In this document: positions 18,225 through 26,324 of the stretch, piece after piece
Layout of the letters: the number at the start of each line of letters is the position of its first letter
Numbering within the stretch: the stretch's first letter is position 1
Assembly: GCA_964561495.1 (NCBI GenBank)
Contig: CAZLPW010000013.1
Span: forward strand, 1 to 38,444
Reading direction: 5' to 3'
Length of the DNA: 38,444 bases
DNA from: CAZLPW01 sp964561495
GTDB lineage: Bacteria > Fidelibacterota > Marinisomatia > Marinisomatales > UBA1611
Translations under genes and position numbers: made by a program
Notes under the pieces: model-generated
Database searches by the model: none
Told to the model about the DNA's origin: nothing
What the model saw: only the letters and a program-made list of their open reading frames with translations

Positions 18225-20390
18225 TTAATCGATGATTTTATTAATTGAAAATTCAAAATTTCTTCCAGGCATAGGATAATGTTGGATAAGAACATATTTC
18301 TGATCAGTTATATTTTTTATCTTAACTGATAGGTCAAAATTCATAACTTTCTTTGAAATATTTAATTCAGTAATGATTGTTTCAGGGAGTTCTATTAAAG
18401 GAAAAATAACTTTATTATCTACTATCGGATGATCATCACTTAAAAAATCTTCATATAACTGGCGGCTTGTATATTTTGAAGAAAATTGAAAAGTTAAAAA
18501 TGATAGCTCCTGTAAAAAAGTTAGCGTAAACCTATGACTAGGTCTGTACAAAAGCGGAATATCCGAATCAATATTTTTCATCTTTAAATAACTATAAGAT
18601 AAATTAATATTTGAACCTGTTTTTTTCAGGTAAGTATCAGACCCCATTTCTATCCCAACTCCCCTTACCTCTTCTCTGTTAATAGATCTGACTGGGATAG
18701 TGTAAATAAAATCTATCATATCTCTATATTGATTAAAAAATATGTTCCCAAAAAAGGAGAAATCTTCTTGTCTCTGGTATTTAAGACCAACTTCAGTGCT
18801 GGTAAGTGACTCTGGTCTGAGATATGGATTCCCTTTAAGTAAAAGACCATAGCTACTTTCGTATTCAAGAAATAGCTCAGATATAGATGGGGCTCTAAAA
18901 CCTTTATTAAATGAAAAATACGAAGTGAAAAATGAATTAGGCTTATAATGAAGAGTAAACTTGGGTGAAAAAGCTTTAAAGTTTTTTATAGCATATCTTT
19001 CTCCGCCTGTAACATTTCGAAAATCATAGCGCAAACCTAGATCATATAAAAAATTTTCAGATAAAGGTTTTCTATACTGAATAAACCCAGCAACAGTATT
19101 TTGCTCTGGCTGATCATAAATATTTCTTAACACATTTGACTTTGACTGATCATATAATAATTCAGTCCCAACTACTAATGTACCAGCATCATTAAAAAAT
19201 CTTTGAATCTGACTACGAATTATATAACTATGATCTCTATAATTTGTTTTACCCTGTTTTTTATCAAAAGGAGTATCATTACGATCTCTATAGTCTGTCT
19301 TAAATTGATTGGTTGCTAATGAAATTGAAATAATATTTTCCCCAATATTGCGCTTGTAATACATTTGTAAGTAGCCACTAACGCGAAAAGATTCTCTATA
19401 CGATATAAGCTCAGGATTATCAGGGTAAACAAATCCTGGCTGCTGATTAAAACTATTACATCCAATAATTGAAAGTTGGATTTTTTGGTTTTTAGGTAAT
19501 ATTTTATTTATCTTAAGAGATAAACGTGTTTGCTCAAAACCTGAATTAAAACGGTGCCCATTTGAGCTTGAATAACCAACAGAACTATTAATATTAGTAT
19601 CCTGACTTTTACCACTATGTGATAAAGACAAGCCCCTTGATCCATAGCTCCCAAAACGTAATTTTGGATACCATTTTTTTACTGCAGGACCTCCTGATCT
19701 TGTAACAATATTTATGACTCCACCCATAGAATTGTGTCCATATATTGATGAAGCAGGACCCCGGACTATTTCAATACGTTGGACAGTTTCAAATGGGATC
19801 GCATTCCAATCTGATGAACCAGAATTAGGAATAGAAACAGGAAATCCATCAAGCAATAATAAGACTCGATTATTATATCCTCCAGGTTTGAAATCTGAAG
19901 AACCCCTTATAGAAATATTTACATTCCTACCATGATCATGAGCAGTTTGTACTTGTATACCATGCAGATTATTAAGAAAAGATGATAAAGTGTTCTGGTT
20001 AGTATTAATCTTTTTATCAGCTTCTATCATCTGAGTAATCTCAGGAGAGTGTTTGGATGGGATAAGACCCATTACATTAACAGCCTTCCACTCTATAGGC
20101 TCTTTAATTAAGAAAATTTTATATGTTTTATTTTCTATCCCCCCAACTTCAAAATTTTCTGAAAAAAGTTTATACCCAATCATAGAAGCATGAACCAAAC
20201 ATTTGCCACTATCAACATCGTTAAATTTGAAAGAACCATTTTTATCTGTTACACTACCAATATTCAAATCAGGTAAAAAAATATTTACATTTTCAACTGG
20301 AATATTTGTATCCACATCATACACAATACCACGAATCAATTCAGTCCTTACAAATGTAGTTATAAATAAAATAAAAGAAATATATTTCAT
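18225..20390 (-). CDS. TonB-dependent outer-membrane receptor (BtuB/FepA-type plug)
   Basis: 721 residues. Signal peptide (about 1-16), carboxypeptidase-regulatory-like domain (about 17-95), plug (about 110-235) with SIRGSSDF, LLLLDGFPV and the classic IEIVRGPASSIYGHNSMGGVINIVT, then a barrel with YFSFNKGFRAPSISELF and LRPESLTSTEVGLKY. The plug resembles receptors for siderophores, heme or cobalamin, but the ligand is not readable. Upstream by 25 bases is a TetR gene and downstream by 11 bases a lipoprotein, all on the same strand. Control by the TetR protein is inferred from this arrangement and from the inverted repeat in front of the TetR gene. Confidence 0.93.
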   Translation of the reverse strand: MKYISFILFITTFVRTELIRGIVYDVDTNIPVENVNIFLPDLNIGSVTDKNGSFKFNDVDSGKCLVHASMIGYKLFSENFEVGGIENKTYKIFLIKEPIEWKAVNVMGLIPSKHSPEITQMIEADKKINTNQNTLSSFLNNLHGIQVQTAHDHGRNVNISIRGSSDFKPGGYNNRVLLLLDGFPVSIPNSGSSDWNAIPFETVQRIEIVRGPASSIYGHNSMGGVINIVTRSGGPAVKKWYPKLRFGSYGSRGLSLSHSGKSQDTNINSSVGYSSSNGHRFNSGFEQTRLSLKINKILPKNQKIQLSIIGCNSFNQQPGFVYPDNPELISYRESFRVSGYLQMYYKRNIGENIISISLATNQFKTDYRDRNDTPFDKKQGKTNYRDHSYIIRSQIQRFFNDAGTLVVGTELLYDQSKSNVLRNIYDQPEQNTVAGFIQYRKPLSENFLYDLGLRYDFRNVTGGERYAIKNFKAFSPKFTLHYKPNSFFTSYFSFNKGFRAPSISELFLEYESSYGLLLKGNPYLRPESLTSTEVGLKYQRQEDFSFFGNIFFNQYRDMIDFIYTIPVRSINREEVRGVGIEMGSDTYLKKTGSNINLSYSYLKMKNIDSDIPLLYRPSHRFTLTFLQELSFLTFQFSSKYTSRQLYEDFLSDDHPIVDNKVIFPLIELPETIITELNISKKVMNFDLSVKIKNITDQKYVLIQHYPMPGRNFEFSINKIID

Positions 20391-20415
20391 AGAATTTGTT
20401 ATGCTGTCTTATCTA

Positions 20416-21009
20416 TTATTGGTGATTTGGCTCAATAATCAATTCGTTAAGAAGTTTTTCTACATCTTTATCAGTAACTGGCTCTTTGCGATCACCCATA
20501 AAAACCAAGCCCATGAAGAGTCCTCCCAAAGCCTTAAACATAAGTTGTGGATCAACCTGAGGAAATTCACCTTTTTCTATACCATCCTCCAGTAAGCCCT
20601 GGATCACAGAATAGAGTCTATGTTGATATTCTTTCCAAGGTTGATTATCTATCTTAATTGCCTTTGGCACATTAAACAAAAATTCAAATAGCCCTGGACG
20701 ATTTTGTGCATTCTCAGCAATCTTGATTAATACATTAACGAATGTTTTTCTAGGAGAACTGTTTTCAGAAATAACAGGCTCTAAAGATTCCCAGATTTTT
20801 TCCCAACCTTCCACAAGAATGGCAGAAAAAACATCCTCTTTAGATTTAAAATAGTAATATAGTGTGGCCTTACCAAATCCAGATGCATTTGCTATCTCGT
20901 CCATGGTAGCACCATCAAGACCTCTATCTTTAAAAACGTTTAACGCACCAGAAAGAATACGATCTTGGCGCATTTTTCTTTCTTCTAATTGTCTGTTTGA
21001 TATCGACAT
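20416..21009 (-). CDS. TetR-family transcriptional regulator
   Basis: 197 residues. The N-terminal HTH is at about 15-60 (ILSGALNVFKDRGLDGATMDEIANASG ... LYYYFKSKEDVF), and the C-terminal ligand domain is helical. The gene is first in a four-gene unit with a TonB-dependent receptor, a lipoprotein and a YbaN-like protein, so it probably represses that unit and itself. A perfect inverted repeat 18 bases before its start is the candidate operator. The sequence extends in the opposite direction to ferrochelatase, which starts 174 bases away and could share the control region. Confidence 0.93.
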   Translation of the reverse strand: MSISNRQLEERKMRQDRILSGALNVFKDRGLDGATMDEIANASGFGKATLYYYFKSKEDVFSAILVEGWEKIWESLEPVISENSSPRKTFVNVLIKIAENAQNRPGLFEFLFNVPKAIKIDNQPWKEYQHRLYSVIQGLLEDGIEKGEFPQVDPQLMFKALGGLFMGLVFMGDRKEPVTDKDVEKLLNELIIEPNHQ

Positions 21010-21026
21010 ATATAAGGCTTAATAAT

Positions 21027-21050
21027 ATTTTCGAACAACGGGTCGAAAAT
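21027..21050. promoter_or_regulatory. Candidate TetR operator (inverted repeat)
   Basis: The arms ATTTTCGA (21027-21034) and TCGAAAAT (21043-21050) are perfect inverted repeats around an 8-base centre ACAACGGG. It lies 18 bases before the TetR start at 21009 and 134 bases before the ferrochelatase start. Position and symmetry fit an autoregulatory TetR operator; binding is inferred. Confidence 0.55.
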
Positions 21051-21183
21051 TAAAACCACGATACTATCCAAACAAAATGATTCTATAGATTTTTACTTTT
21101 TTTATTTTTTGAAACTAAAATAAAATACTTCAAGAAACTATTTAACTCTTTTTATAAAAGAAATAGGTACATATTATTTACGA

Positions 21184-22179
21184 ATGAAAAATGAGTTTAA
21201 AGGAGCGAAAAACAAAATTGGGATCCTTATCACTAATCTTGGAACACCTGACTCACCAACGAAAAAGAGTTTGAAGAAGTATTTGAACCAATTTTTAATG
21301 GATAAAAGAGTAATTGATCTTCCCAGATTATTTTGGGTTCCTATTTTAAAGATAATTATTTTAAACACAAGACCTAGTAAATCAGCAAAATTGTACAAAT
21401 CAATTTGGTTGAAAGAGGGTTCCCCCTTACTTATTTTTTCAAAAAATATTTTAAGTAAATTATCTGATCAAATGGATGATAATATAACTGTAGCACTCGG
21501 AATGAGATATGGTTCCCCATCGATAGATTCGGCATTGGATCTATTTAAAAAGGAAAATATCTCAAAGATCCTAGTTCTTCCACTATATCCTCAAGCTGGT
21601 TCTCCAACAACTGCTAGCACATTTGATGCAGTATCAGACTACCTTAAAAAAAACCCTTGGATGCCAAATCTCAAATTTGTTTCTGGCTATCATGATGAAA
21701 ATGAATATATAAATGCTCTGGCTAAAAGCATTGATAATAGTTTTAAAAATAATGGTGTTCCTGAAAAATTGATATTTAGTTTTCATGGTATGCCAGAACG
21801 CTATCTAGAGAAGGGCGATCCTTACTATTGTTTCTGTCATAAGACTACTCGCCTAACAGCTGAAAAATTGAATCTTAATGAAAAAGCATATGACATTGCT
21901 TTTCAATCCAGATTTGGATCAGAAAAATGGCTGAAACCATATATAGATGAATTAATTACCGAACAAGCAAAAAAAGGTATCAAACACATCCAAATAATAT
22001 CTCCTGGGTTTAGCGTTGATTGTCTTGAAACTTTAGAAGAAATTAGTATTCAGTATAGAGAAATTTTTATAAATAACGGTGGTGAAAAATTTGAATACAT
22101 TCCATGTCTAAATGATAGCGACGATCAAATCTCACTAATTAAATCAATCATAAGTAATAACATAAAATACTGGATTTAA
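21184..22179 (+). CDS. hemH: Ferrochelatase
   Basis: 331 residues, family length. It inserts Fe2+ into protoporphyrin IX to form protoheme. Signatures are ITNLGTPDSPT at the N-terminus, LPLYPQ near residue 135, the active-site His201 in FSFHGMPERY, GDPYYCFCHKT, and the C-terminal PGFSVDCLETLEEI with the conserved Glu. No other heme-biosynthesis gene is next to it. It is divergent from the TetR gene across 174 bases and its stop is 6 bases from the stop of the convergent FAD oxidoreductase gene. The 174-base region holds the inverted repeat described separately and is otherwise AT-rich without a promoter I can defend. Confidence 0.96.
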   Translation: MKNEFKGAKNKIGILITNLGTPDSPTKKSLKKYLNQFLMDKRVIDLPRLFWVPILKIIILNTRPSKSAKLYKSIWLKEGSPLLIFSKNILSKLSDQMDDNITVALGMRYGSPSIDSALDLFKKENISKILVLPLYPQAGSPTTASTFDAVSDYLKKNPWMPNLKFVSGYHDENEYINALAKSIDNSFKNNGVPEKLIFSFHGMPERYLEKGDPYYCFCHKTTRLTAEKLNLNEKAYDIAFQSRFGSEKWLKPYIDELITEQAKKGIKHIQIISPGFSVDCLETLEEISIQYREIFINNGGEKFEYIPCLNDSDDQISLIKSIISNNIKYWI

Positions 22180-22185
22180 TTTCTA

Positions 22186-23517
22186 TTACGATATTTTATC
22201 TATAAGAAGACTCGATTTGTGGATTATATCGTGTGTGTGAAGATATTTAAACTCTGCACCGCGTCCAATGTGGTACATATTATTAAACCTATTAAGATAG
22301 TTAAATACTGGAATCAATTTATTTTCAGTGTCTATTTCTAAAACAGGATAAGCATAATCAATGCTAAAAAAACTATGATCTATTATATTGTTTTTTTCTA
22401 TGAGTCTAGATTTAATCAGGCTAGAACTAATTTCTTGAAATAATTTATTTTCAGATTTCAAATGGATTTCATCATTATTCGAATATGGAATTTCAATAAC
22501 GATACATGTTTTATCCAAAGGAGCCATCAACTTGCTCCTATTCTTAGGTTCATAAATCCGGGTAAACGGAAATATTTTTTCTGGAAAATAGATAGAAGCG
22601 TTTTCAGTAAAATAAGGCATATCTAAGTATATAATACACAATCTCAGATTTCTAAAATTGATACTCTCTACAATTTCAATTATTTCTCTAGGAGGAGAAG
22701 GATCAAAAATATTAATTAAAATATTTAAAGGCAGAGAATTAATTACTTTACTCACATCAACCACTCTCCCTTTTTTGTAAACAATCTCTTTTATCTTCTT
22801 TCCATCATGAACTAGCCTATTTACTGGAGAGTTTAATTTTATATTTTTTGGACCAATATATTCTTTCATTTGATCAAAAATGGTTCCAAAACCATATCTT
22901 GGATAGTAGAATGAGCCATCAAGATGCTCATTAGAATTAGAATTGAAAAATATTTCCTTAAAAAAAGTAATTAAATCAAGGTTTTTCAACCTATCGCCTG
23001 AAATGCTAGTTGCCAATTTAATTGGATCTTGGCCCCATAGCTTTTTTGTGTAATTCAATAAAAATAAATTCGAAAGTGTTTTACCATATCTTATGTTGGC
23101 CAATTCTTGAAAATTATTTGGGTTATCAAAATTTCCAAATTGATTAACAATATTTTGGTAAACAATATTGAATAAAACAGAAAATTTTAGATTCTTTAAT
23201 AGATTCAAACTGTTTAGAGGAAAATTAATTAGGGCTTGATTCTTAAAAATTTTGCTAGGAACAGAAACTTTTAAGAAATCTTCACCCATCAGACCTTTCA
23301 TCTCAGCTGTGATTTTATCGTGTTTGTCATGGAATCTATGAGCACCCGTATCAAACCTATATTCGCCCTGCTCAATAGTCTTACAATTCCCGCCTATCTG
23401 GTCTGAAGCTTCAAAGATTTCTAAATCTATATTCTTTTTTTTGGCAAAATATCCTACCGCCAATCCCGCAGGACCTCCTCCTAAAATATGTAATTTTGTA
23501 TTCTCCTTATCTATCAT
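22186..23517 (-). CDS. FAD-dependent amine-oxidase-fold oxidoreductase (COG1232 / UDP-galactopyranose-mutase-like)
   Basis: 443 residues. The FAD-binding GxGxxG is at about 13-18 (GGGPAGL), followed by E34 for the ribose and IGGNCKT. The next segment, FDTGAHRFHDKHD, and LNYTKKLWGQDP near residue 160 are typical of a group that resembles protoporphyrinogen oxidase and UDP-galactopyranose mutase, often encoded with cell-surface glycan genes. It is not a clear HemG/HemY despite its convergent ferrochelatase neighbour. Its start overlaps the stop of a membrane glycosyltransferase-like gene (ATGA), so I infer a role in making or modifying a lipid-linked or surface sugar. Confidence 0.78.
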   Translation of the reverse strand: MIDKENTKLHILGGGPAGLAVGYFAKKKNIDLEIFEASDQIGGNCKTIEQGEYRFDTGAHRFHDKHDKITAEMKGLMGEDFLKVSVPSKIFKNQALINFPLNSLNLLKNLKFSVLFNIVYQNIVNQFGNFDNPNNFQELANIRYGKTLSNLFLLNYTKKLWGQDPIKLATSISGDRLKNLDLITFFKEIFFNSNSNEHLDGSFYYPRYGFGTIFDQMKEYIGPKNIKLNSPVNRLVHDGKKIKEIVYKKGRVVDVSKVINSLPLNILINIFDPSPPREIIEIVESINFRNLRLCIIYLDMPYFTENASIYFPEKIFPFTRIYEPKNRSKLMAPLDKTCIVIEIPYSNNDEIHLKSENKLFQEISSSLIKSRLIEKNNIIDHSFFSIDYAYPVLEIDTENKLIPVFNYLNRFNNMYHIGRGAEFKYLHTHDIIHKSSLLIDKIS

Positions 23518-24935
23518 TGTTGTTTTTTTAGTAGTTTAAAGGTTCTAACATCTGACCACATTCTATTTACATATGGATTGTGAAAGAAGATACTATCACT
23601 AATAGCACTATAATTATTTGTAAAATTATCTATAAAATTTCCAATTAGGTGTAGACTATCTTTTTCTAATGCAATAATACTTTGAATATCGCTCTCATCT
23701 TCTATATCCAAAAAATTTCCAACCACTCCATTATACTTTAAATAATAATTTATAAGAGGTGTGCTTACGATTATTTGATCCTTATCATTAATAATTAATT
23801 GGTCTTTAATTTTTGATATAGCACTCGGACCTTTATGTTGTACCACTAAAACAGATGTTACATTTATTAGTGAAAGAAAAAATAAACCAATAATTATTTT
23901 ATTAAAAATATTATCTTTTCTAATTAAAGTAATTCCTCCTTGAAATAAAATCAGTAATAAAGGGACCAGCAGGGGTAGAACATGTCTACTTTTATAAATT
24001 ACATTTTGAAAAAAGAATATCCACAACCCATACACGAAAACAAAAGAAATCAAAATTAAATAATTCTTACTATATCTCTCTATTTTATTTTTTTTGAAAC
24101 CAAAATACATAATATATATCATCGGGATTGAGAGGAGAAGTGTTTGCAAAGACCTGCCAAACCAATATCCACCTAAACCATCAGCCCAGATTGATCTAAT
24201 GATTATAAAAAATCTTTTAGTCCAATTATTTTCGGTAATTATTGTTCCACCAAAGTCTGAAAAATGTCCATGCGTTTGTTTAAATGCAGCATTAAATAAG
24301 TTTTCAAAACCTGTAGACCATGTAAGTGGCACGAACCAAAAAAGGCAACCCACTGTAATTGAAACGAAAAGATTTATTTTTTTTTTGCTCAAAACAAAAT
24401 GATAACATACTGGCACCAATAATATCGGCAAGTAGGAAAGCCTAACTCCTGCTATTAATCCTGTAAAGAAAAATCCTAAAACAATATTTTTATCAGAAAC
24501 TTTATCAACACTTAAAAAATAAAAAGCCGATACTACAAATGCTAGGCCCATCAAATCTGGCATATAGCGATTACTCATTAGCCATAATAATGGATTTAAA
24601 AATACTAAACCTGAAAGCATAGCACCCTCTATAGTCAGAAAATCAGTTTTAAATATTTTTAATAAAAAATAAATAATACTAAAAATTGATAATGCTCCTA
24701 TAATTGAGAAAGAAACAGCTAGGCTTTTGGTAAAAAAAAATAAAATTTTTGCAAAAAAACAAAAAATAGGATACCCAGGAAAATGTGGTTGGAGTTTGGT
24801 AATATCATATTCACCTATACTAAGAGCAAACCTCAAGCTATCAGTATCTTCGATGTAATAGATAGTTGTTGCAATTCGACTGACCAAGCAACATATAAAA
24901 AGTAAAAAGTAGGCTTTTTTATTTTTAATAAACAT
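23514..24935 (-). CDS. Predicted GT-C-type membrane glycosyltransferase
   Basis: 473 residues with roughly ten membrane segments. The first periplasmic loop after TM1 contains EDTDSLRFAL (about residue 29), the place where GT-C glycosyltransferases keep their acidic catalytic residues, and HFPGYP follows, as in mannosyltransferase-like members. The C-terminal 90 residues form a soluble domain (KDQIIVSTPLINYYLKYN). It would use a polyprenyl-phosphate-linked sugar. The acceptor is unknown. Translation is coupled to the FAD oxidoreductase gene. The 89-base region upstream contains the terminator of the preceding operon on the same strand, so this pair must have its own promoter or depend on readthrough. 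Confidence 0.72.
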   Translation of the reverse strand: MFIKNKKAYFLLFICCLVSRIATTIYYIEDTDSLRFALSIGEYDITKLQPHFPGYPIFCFFAKILFFFTKSLAVSFSIIGALSIFSIIYFLLKIFKTDFLTIEGAMLSGLVFLNPLLWLMSNRYMPDLMGLAFVVSAFYFLSVDKVSDKNIVLGFFFTGLIAGVRLSYLPILLVPVCYHFVLSKKKINLFVSITVGCLFWFVPLTWSTGFENLFNAAFKQTHGHFSDFGGTIITENNWTKRFFIIIRSIWADGLGGYWFGRSLQTLLLSIPMIYIMYFGFKKNKIERYSKNYLILISFVFVYGLWIFFFQNVIYKSRHVLPLLVPLLLILFQGGITLIRKDNIFNKIIIGLFFLSLINVTSVLVVQHKGPSAISKIKDQLIINDKDQIIVSTPLINYYLKYNGVVGNFLDIEDESDIQSIIALEKDSLHLIGNFIDNFTNNYSAISDSIFFHNPYVNRMWSDVRTFKLLKKQQ

Positions 24936-24952
24936 TCTAAAAAATAATCACT

Positions 24953-24985
24953 AAATAAAAAGGGGCCCTAAACTAAGGCCCCTTT
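24953..24985 (-). terminator. Rho-independent terminator of the iron operon
   Basis: On the minus strand AAAGGGGCC (from 24985) pairs with GGCCCCTTT (to 24959). A G-U and a U-A pair extend the stem to 11 bp around a 5-base loop, and it is followed by UUAUUU. It lies 40 bases after the DUF4856 gene stop. The core of the stem (GGGGCCUU/AGGGCCCC) is the same as in the leader hairpin at 29200-29272. Confidence 0.9.
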
Positions 24986-25024
24986 CCATATTAAGCGGTT
25001 TAATTTATTTCGTTATTTTACAAA

Positions 25025-26263
25025 CTAAAATAAACCTGAGAGAATAGTTTTTACTTGGTCGAGTTTACCTTCATAGTCAGCGTACCCAACATCGCCTGGA
25101 TAAACTGGAGCTATTCCAACGTGGGTCACAATATCATCTAAATCCGACTCAGATAAATTTGTGAGATTATATTGTAATGAAATAATAAATCCTCTCATTT
25201 CTGCCCAATGCTTATTATAATCTGCAGACTCAGCTGAAGAAGCAACGCTTGTACTGGTCAAGTCCGATGTCATATCATTTTTAACTGAATGGATATAGTG
25301 AATTACATTGGCCGCACATAACTGCTCCCATCTTGTACGGATCGTGCTCATGTGAGGTGCTAAATCACCAACAGTGCCTTCATTGTGAATAATAGCTCTA
25401 CCATCAACAAAAGCATTGAATATATCTGCCTTAAACATAACACCATTGCGATATGCTATGTTTTCAGTATCATTATCTCTTTTGGTTGCATAACTGGCCC
25501 ATCCAAAATTATGCTCTGAAGTAAGATCAACACAGTCGCCTACATCTCCAGGAGTTAAAAAATCCCTTCGAGCTCCAAAGTAACCAAACGCCTCATCCCA
25601 CTTATGCTCTGCGACTGTATAAGATCCGCCGGCTGATTTTGGATCAACATTATCTGGCATCGTTTCATCATAATTAGATAAATAGCCAAATGCCTGATCA
25701 TAAGCAACCGCACCATATAGAGTCTTATTAATCATCTGAGAATAGTTAAGACCTTCGGCACTTGTCACGGTACCCGCTCCAGAAGTAACACCGCCAGCAT
25801 AATTATCAGCTATAGCTGTCATCCACGCCTGAACAGCAGCCTCAGCATTGACTCCAGGCCAACCTTTTAGCTCATCACTATTACACTTACCACTTAGATT
25901 CTTTCCAGTAGCAATATTGGTGTAAACAGCCTCACATGCAGTGCCTTGTGAAACGAATGACGGCATCATATCAGCCTCGTCTTGATGATTATAATATTTA
26001 TTCATCAAGTCGTATGTTATATAAGGATGTCCAGGGGACATAGCAAGATCTGTCAGCGTTTTCAAATCAGAGTGTAGCATATTTCTGACTACCTGACCAG
26101 TGTAACTTACACTGCTTGATCCTTCAACTAATCTGCTAGGGAAAACATACTCTCCCGCAGGGTCATAGCTTGGGTCTGCAGCTGCAGCTTCATCATCTTC
26201 ACAACCGATAGAAAACATCAGTACAAGAGATAGGAGATAAAACAACTTAGTGTTTACTTTCAT
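25025..26263 (-). CDS. DUF4856-like lipoprotein of an iron-uptake operon
   Basis: 412 residues. The signal ends in FSIGC (Cys21), followed by an acidic tether (EDDEAAAADP). The mature protein is largely helical and includes AEHKWDEAFGYFGA near residue 217, the segment by which I recognise DUF4856, and FVDGRAIIHNEG. Four further cysteines are visible (in GTACEA, SGKCN, GDCVD and QLCAA). As I recall, DUF4856 proteins occur beside TonB receptors and imelysin-like iron proteins in Bacteroidota; function is not established. It is the third gene after a tiny lipoprotein and a FecA-like receptor, 61 bases after the latter, and is followed by a strong terminator. AAGGA lies about 10 bases before the ATG. 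Confidence 0.82.
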   Translation of the reverse strand: MKVNTKLFYLLSLVLMFSIGCEDDEAAAADPSYDPAGEYVFPSRLVEGSSSVSYTGQVVRNMLHSDLKTLTDLAMSPGHPYITYDLMNKYYNHQDEADMMPSFVSQGTACEAVYTNIATGKNLSGKCNSDELKGWPGVNAEAAVQAWMTAIADNYAGGVTSGAGTVTSAEGLNYSQMINKTLYGAVAYDQAFGYLSNYDETMPDNVDPKSAGGSYTVAEHKWDEAFGYFGARRDFLTPGDVGDCVDLTSEHNFGWASYATKRDNDTENIAYRNGVMFKADIFNAFVDGRAIIHNEGTVGDLAPHMSTIRTRWEQLCAANVIHYIHSVKNDMTSDLTSTSVASSAESADYNKHWAEMRGFIISLQYNLTNLSESDLDDIVTHVGIAPVYPGDVGYADYEGKLDQVKTILSGLF

Positions 26264-26324
26264 TATTCATTATCCTTTTTTATTGTTAATAAGTCTAATT
26301 CTCAATACAAATATTTAAAAAAAT

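Noticed and set aside
22186..23517. Protoporphyrinogen oxidase (HemG/HemY) paired with ferrochelatase
   Set aside because: The sequence is closer to the COG1232 group associated with glycan genes, and the gene is convergent with hemH but coupled to a glycosyltransferase.
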